Made by a program: the position numbers and the translations under genes
Shown: positions 58,398 to 64,000 of the stretch, piece by piece
Numbering within the stretch: the stretch's first letter is position 1
Layout: every line of letters begins with the position of its first letter
Assembly (NCBI RefSeq): GCF_000264995.1
Contig: NW_006767439.1
Coordinates: 1,166,402 to 1,230,401 of the forward strand
Reading direction: 5' to 3'
DNA length: 64,000 nucleotides
From: Punctularia strigosozonata HHB-11173 SS5
Taxonomy: Eukaryota > Basidiomycota > Agaricomycetes > Corticiales > Punctulariaceae
The notes under the pieces: model-generated
The model's input: only the letters and a program-made list of their open reading frames with translations
Database searches by the model: none
Told to the model about the DNA's origin: nothing

Positions 58398-60205
58398 ATG
58401 GCCCCGCACTCAATATCTATGTGCAAGAAGTTCACCATGACGACCTTAGGAGTCTCGACTGCCCTTGTCATCTTCGCAGGTTCGTTGCAAGGAGCTCGGG
58501 CACAGGCGACCTGGTGGGTTTGAGGACGGGCATCGTCTCTGGAGTCCACTCTGACTCGCTGTGCTGACTTGTCCTAGCAATTCGACCAGTCCATGTGGGT
58601 CTGATGCGCCTTGCTGCTCCGAGTTCGGGTTCTGTGGGTCGGACGATGTGAGTGCATACGCGCACCCTTTAGCGTCTATTGCTTTTCTTCGTACATTGCA
58701 TCGCCATCTCGCTTGACTGCAAGCTAATGCCTCATCGCGGTTTAGTTCTGCCTTGGCGGCTGCAACCCACTGGCCTCTAATACCCTCGACTCTTGTCTCC
58801 CTAACCCGGTTTGCAAGGATGCCACGGTACGTCCTTACAATCTGCAAGAGCGGTAGCCTGACTGAACTTCGTCCAGTACACTTTCCCGGATCTCTCGCGT
58901 GTTTTCTCGAACGGGAGCTTATTTGATGGCAACGCCAGCGCCTACGGTAAGCGAATTTCTCATGCCGCATTGCATATGCCATGTCATAATTGGAAGCTGA
59001 CCCAAATACGCCATCTAGACTTCATCGTGGACAAAGGCAACATTATGAACACTAACCAATCCGGCGGCGAACTTGCTATGCTTCTGACGGAGGATAACGG
59101 TGGAACAAGGCTTTCTTCCACTCGGTACGCCATGTTGCCGCTACGGCCGTCCCGTAGCTGATCACCATGCCACGTATAGTTACATGCAATATGGCACTGT
59201 TAGTGCGAAGCGTGAGCGCCGTTTCATACCATCGTCTGTGACATACATGAACAGAGGCGGCGTGTCCGCTTGATTCGAGTGTAGTGAAGACAGGACGCTG
59301 GGGCGGTGTTGTCACCGCGTTCATCACGATGTCCAACATCAGGGTCAGTCTCCGATTCTGAATGCTCCATGCTTAGACACTAATCACAAGGTTGTCATCT
59401 GCGCTGTTCAGGACGAAATCGACTGGGAGTTCCCCGGAAATACCACTACCGAAGGACAGACCAACTACTTCTGGCAGGGATACGTTCGTGAGTCCCCGTG
59501 TCCTTCCTACGACATCACCCGATTTATCACGGAATCTGTTTCCAGCGGATCCCAACAATGGAAAGACGATTGGCAACCTCACGGACACCTTCAGTAACTA
59601 CCACGAGTACACCGTTCGTCCCTTCCCGTCCTCCTCTCCCTCCCCTCTTCAATAATACTGATTTAACGCGCTTCATAACCAGATCGACTGGCAACCCGAC
59701 GTCTTGACGTTCCTCATCGACTCCAAGCCCGTGCGCACGCTCAACAAGAATGACACACTCGACGCGCAGGGCGTCGCGCACTATCCCATGACGCCCGCCC
59801 GCGTGCAGCTCAGCATCTGGCCCGCCGGCTTGAACAGCACGTCCGCCGGCACGGTGGCATGGTCTGGTGGTCTGATCGACTGGAACGACCCGGACTACGT
59901 CGCAGCCGGCCATTTCTATGCGCTCGTGTCCGAGGTGAGCGTTAAGTGCGCGAACGTGTCCGGCGAGGGCGCAAACGTCACCTCGTACGTCTACGGCGCC
60001 AATTCGACCGCGTTCACGCCCAGCATCTCGTTCTCGAACCAGGTACGCCTACTGCAATCGTAGTGTGGCTCGGACGCTGATTTTTCATGCCTCGTGCGCT
60101 GGATAGTCGACCCTTGTCAATGGCGCGATGGATGCGGTGCGGCTTCCGGTCTGGACCGGCGTCATGCTCGCGGGCTTGTGGGTTGTTGCGACTCAACTTA
60201 TTTGA
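58398..60205 (+). CDS. GPI-anchored GH16 Crh-type cell-wall transglycosylase
   Basis: Crh enzymes link chitin to beta-glucan in the fungal wall. Exon 1 (58398-58513) gives a signal peptide; a second in-frame ATG at 58437 also fits and yields MTTLGVSTALVIFAG...ARAQATC. Exon 2 (58578-58647) encodes a small CBM18-like Cys cluster, PCGSDAPCCSEFGFCG. Next come FCLGGCNPLASNTLDSCLPN, YTFPDLSRVFSNGSLFDG, and the GH16 catalytic motif DEIDWEFPG at about 59413-59439 (nucleophile and acid/base Glu). Then NYFWQGYV, YHEYTV, DWQPDVLTFLIDSKPVRTL and WAGGL-type sequence as WSGGLIDW follow. The last exon ends with a hydrophobic tail (VWTGVMLAGLWVVATQLI), a GPI-attachment signal. Several N-glycosylation sites (NST, NVS, NVT) are present. 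Inner exon limits are approximate. Confidence 0.88.
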
Positions 60206-60392
60206 GACTCCATGTATCGGCAACACCATCTTGGGACTTTGGGATCGTGGAAAGCGTTCATCACTCTATACCCTAATATACATCCGAAAGCATATCTATT
60301 GTATGTATCTCCGGGTCGGCAATGCAAAGGGGTAGGATATATGCTGAGGCGTTGGGTATAGAAACGGAGAAACGTAGGGAGGAAAGAAATGA

Positions 60393-63300
60393 TCAGAACC
60401 CTTGAGGTACAGTGCTCGGCATCTTGGACGGCTCCACATCCACGATCACCATATCGTCGGCGAAATCCTTCATCTCGAACTCCTCCAGCAATGCTTGAAT
60501 ATCCTCGATGATGCTCCGTACTGCTTGCGTCCGTGACATCGCTTTGATCTCAGGCATATTCACTTGTTCCTGCTGCTCGTCGTATGCGGGCACTAAGGAG
60601 GTATAACCGAGAGTCTCCTGGACGAGCCTGACACGTGCATACGTTCGCCGCACAAGAGAAGGGGACGTAACTTTCGCCGACTTCAGCATGGCCGCGAGGC
60701 GACGCCTCGCTGTTCCTTCTCGATTGTCGAATCCTTGGCTTGTTGAGCCGGAGTTCTGGCGTACAGGTCCCAAATGCACGATCTTCGGCCCCGCCCTCGG
60801 CGGTGGCGCATTTGGAGAAAGACCAGTGGGGCTTGGGAGGTCGTACCCAGGTCTCCTTAGCGGCGCTCCGATGGATAGGTGAGGAGGGGTCGACGCAGGA
60901 TGAGCCGGCGAAGCTGCCGGTGAAGGGATGTGCATTGACGTGCGTGGGGATGATGCTCCCGAAGCCACAGATGGCCGCCTAGGCTTGGCGAAGGTTGTGG
61001 AGACGCGGCGTCCACTGCGCGGGCTGGGAAGGAACGCGAAGGAGTCGTTTTCTTGCGCGCGCAGCTGCTGGTCTAGCCTGACGACCCGCTCCTGCATGAA
61101 TGAGCGCATCTGGATCATCAACGGCGTGCGGTGAAGGCAGATGATCTCCAGAAGGGACCAGGTGAGAAAGTCGATGACTCGCGGCAAAGCGCTGCCCGAT
61201 TTGGTGTCTGTGGAGATCCGGACGTCGACCGAAAAGCGGCGGTCGCCAGCAGGAGACGTGGGCGAAAGAGGGAAATTCTTCCTCGTGGGTGATTGTGCAG
61301 GAGATGGAATGGGACTATGATTGTGCGGAGCAAGTGCAAATGATGCGTCACCTTCGACGAGCCATGCACGCAAAAGCTGGCCGAGCCGGTTCCATATACC
61401 GGGAAGCAGGTCCGATAACTCCGTCTGTGCTCGGACCACAATGATCTGCACTATCTGGATTGCCACGATCTTGGTGATTACGAGGCCATCTCGCGGGTAT
61501 CGACTTCGTTTTTCCTGTGTTTTGGTGCGTTCGCCACCCTGTCCAAAAGAACCTGAGCGAGAAAGATCGCTAACGCCGCCTGTATCCTCGCAAACCGCAA
61601 TAGCATATGCTAGTAGTCGTACCCATGCACGCTGATACGGGTTGTGGTTCCACACTTTGTCGGGCTGGACACTGTCGGCGTCAGCAACGCACTTCATCTT
61701 CATGACCAAGGGCAGCACAATTTTGGTCAGGACTCCGTGTGAGGATTCGTGCTTCTCCAGCTCTGCAAGGACATCGACTTTGGTGATGGGTATCATGGTG
61801 TAGATAAGCTGGACAAGTGCCTGAGACATCAAGTCCGATATTAGATGTTCATCAGCGGAATAAGCATACGCGTCCAGCGCTGCCGCGCAAAACTGGGTCA
61901 CGACGCGACAGAACAGTAAGTCGTCGACGTAGGTGACGTCGGACACCAAATCCACGAGAACATGATAGAGCTTGTGGAGGTCAAGTACGGCCATGTGCGA
62001 CGTAGCAAGTGACTTGATCTGGCCCAAAAATGACACCACGCGTTTCGCTGTTGGTTTATCTTTCCCTTGCGGTGGAAACAGGGATATTCGGCAGAAGTCG
62101 GCCAAGAACTCTTCCACTCTGGCGCGACTGAGCTTGCTGGGGTCCCTCAAGATTGTCTTGATGATCTCGACCGTCCTCTGGAAGGCTAAAGAAGATATAT
62201 CGCCTCCGGGCTGGACAAAAGCAATGACCAGGGCAAGATAGTCCAGACGCATTACGGACAGATCACTGGGTGCCATGTGCTTGACACCGAGTATATCGTC
62301 TATAGGCGCATCCTGGGAGAAAATCTCTACGCTGCGGTCTCCGCCCGGACGCAACTGTGCAAGCTCGGGAACCTTGGCTTTGGCAGCAGCCCTGGTCAGA
62401 ATGATCAATCCCAGTGCTTCAATCCCGTCTCGGAGAATATTTCTGGCAGTGCTCGTTGCGTTGTAAAGGCTCGGCGCAAGGTAACGTAATAGGCGAAGGA
62501 ACCGCTCAGCCCGGAGAATCGTTGGGTCATGCGCGATGACGGTAAGGAAAAGGCGAACAAAATTTCCTAGGCCGAGTTTCTTCTCTTCGTGCTCATATAG
62601 ATCGCCTACCGCGGTGACCTCTCCATGCGTTCCACCTCGGCGTAAGTTTGCCAAGACGGTCTGAGGGATGTCCTCGGCGGCATTAAGCAGGAGGGCTTCC
62701 TTCTCTTGGGCTTTATTCAGGTCCCGGATACCAGCTGCAACGGGCGTGACGTCGATTGCGTTATTCTTCAGCGTCGAGAAGAGCATGTAGATGTTTGTCG
62801 CTATCCACGAGGCATCAGCTCTAGGAAGTGCGATGATATTGGCCATAGCGTCGATGCTTTGGAAGACAAAGGATTCTTCGTGGAACGCGTAGAAACGGCT
62901 TATAGCATACTCTATGGCTTCGCGGATTCCGGACGAGGCGGAGTGCGATTCACATTCCGTATAAACCTTGATGACGGCGGGCATGAAGAGTGCATAGGCA
63001 CCTCGGGAGGTGAAAAGACGGCGAAAACGGGTTGTCGCAACCATCAACGCTAGGGCGAGCAGCGGCAATCAGCAAGTTCGTTAAGCGCAACAGGCCAGTA
63101 TACTCACCAACCATAGCTTGCCCGACAATACCGATATCATGCCCATGAGCGAGCAGGATCCGGTTGATGCCATCGACATGGACCGCAAGCTCGTTGCGAT
63201 CGCTAAGATGCCTTGACATGCATCGGAATAACTGAGCTATGAGTAGCAAGTAGCTTCTTGACAAGACCAGAGACAGGGCAGCAAGAGGTAGATTGTTATC

Positions 63301-64000
63301 TCGCATCCAGTTTTGTTTCACAGGAACAAAGTCGGCTAGCTCGAGGGGAGGGCTGGTCGAGGTTTCGTCCAGAGATGGTAGTTCCAATCTTGAGAGGCTC
63401 TTCCTGACGACTTGAACATCTTGAGGTTTCCGCTTCAGCATCGCCAGGAAGAACATGTTTTGGGAAACGCGAACCAGCGTGATCCAGATGAGGGACGGTG
63501 GCACTGCTGAGCTTGAGCCATCCGTCTTTGAGAGATTCCGCGGAAACATGGGGCCCTCAGGGGATTGTGCAGAAAACCAGAGCGCGCCCGTGGGAATGAA
63601 GAACGCGTCGACCTTGGCTCGGCGCAACTCCCGTACGGACATGTCACTAACCTGGTTCGCAAGTTTCGCCAAGACGGATAAGGAGTAAGCATATCCTTGG
63701 AGGGAGTCCATTTGCTGCGTTTGACGGGCGAATCGTAGGAAGCCTGTGAGGTTGTTGAACACGTGGTGAGCCATCGCAGGTGGTAGCGTCTCCTGCACAT
63801 GCATGTATTTCCGGATTGTCGAAATGGCAGCAGCTACGTCTCGTTCCTCGCCTCCCAGGATGTCGAAAGCCGGTCGTCCGAGCAGAATCGGGTCATCACG
63901 CATCATGTCAAGGATGACTGCCCTCGCGCAGCTAGCAATCGCAAAATCAGAATCCGTGGTCATGGCCGCGAGGTGCGGCAATGCTCTCCCGAGGGAAGGG
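60393..64000 (-). CDS. large helical protein, probably UNC80-type, 5' end outside window
   Basis: The minus-strand frame enters at the right edge and runs to a stop at 60393. One intron (63107-63050) joins AMVALMVATTRFRRLF in phase. About 1,180 residues are visible, almost all helical: ASCARAVILDMMRDDPILLG, MAHHVFNNLTGFLRFARQ, FLAMLKRKPQDVQVVRKSL, AYALFMPAVIKVYTECES, FVRLFLTVIAHDPTILRAER, LVQLIYTMIPITKVDVLAEL, AWVRLLAYAIAVCEDTGG, followed by a Ser/Pro-rich disordered part and an acidic end. The pattern fits the UNC80 C-terminal family, whose animal member is an auxiliary subunit of the NALCN sodium-leak channel. Fungi have the related Cch1 channel, so a channel-scaffold role is conceivable but unproven. 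Assignment rests on memory of the family, not a search. Confidence 0.6.

Noticed and set aside
58446-58982. 178-codon minus-strand frame over the GH16 gene start
   Set aside because: It lies antisense to the Cys-rich exons of the Crh-type enzyme and shows no domain.

Overview
The window reads as nuclear DNA of a filamentous basidiomycete, most likely an Agaricomycete of the wood-decay (polypore-like) type. The signs are dense short introns (about 45-80 nt, GT...AG), microexons, GC-rich codon use, and basidiomycete-specific families: three DUF6534 membrane proteins, one DUF6535 protein and a fungal class I terpene synthase. No rRNA, tRNA, CRISPR or prokaryotic operon was seen. The species cannot be named from this sequence.

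Layout. 1-1.7 kb is gene-free and holds a TA-flanked miniature inverted-repeat element plus short direct repeats. 1.7-5.2 kb carries the signal peptidase complex subunit SPC2 and a DUF6534 protein. 5.8-12.3 kb is very GC-rich: protoporphyrinogen oxidase (heme synthesis) lies between two low-complexity, single-span membrane proteins that resemble each other and point outwards. 12.7-15.5 kb (minus) encodes an unrecognised protein built from three copies of a Cys-pair/helical module. 17.1-24 kb carries a complete terpene synthase, a CFAP20-like protein divergent from a two-domain FolB-type protein, a secreted protein with a predicted N-terminal histidine, and an EFM7/NNT1-type methyltransferase. 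24-29.7 kb is MSH6 (mismatch repair), with 13-nt microexons inside two functional motifs. 30.3-34 kb holds a small ORF and a head-to-head pair of alpha/beta hydrolases.

34.2-37.8 kb is a nest of TA-target DNA transposons: an intact-looking DDE element with a three-exon transposase sits inside the right terminal repeat of a MITE, and a second MITE follows 3 bp further on. 38-48.4 kb is an accessory block: two DUF6534 paralogues in opposite orientation enclose a broken MFS transporter and a cyclopropane-fatty-acid-synthase-like methyltransferase. 49-51 kb is a tail-anchored low-complexity protein. 51-54.2 kb is gene-poor. 54.3-56.6 kb is a DUF6535 protein, 58.4-60.2 kb a GPI-anchored GH16 Crh-type wall transglycosylase, and 60.4 kb to the end the C-terminal part of a large helical protein, probably of the UNC80 type, running off the window.

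The housekeeping genes (SPC2, PPOX, FolB, EFM7, MSH6, Crh) are unrelated in pathway, as is usual in fungal genomes. The items most worth following are the nested transposons, the three-module Cys protein, the microexons, and the inverted paralogue pair around PPOX. Exon limits given as exact were checked by splice-site phase; those called approximate were not.
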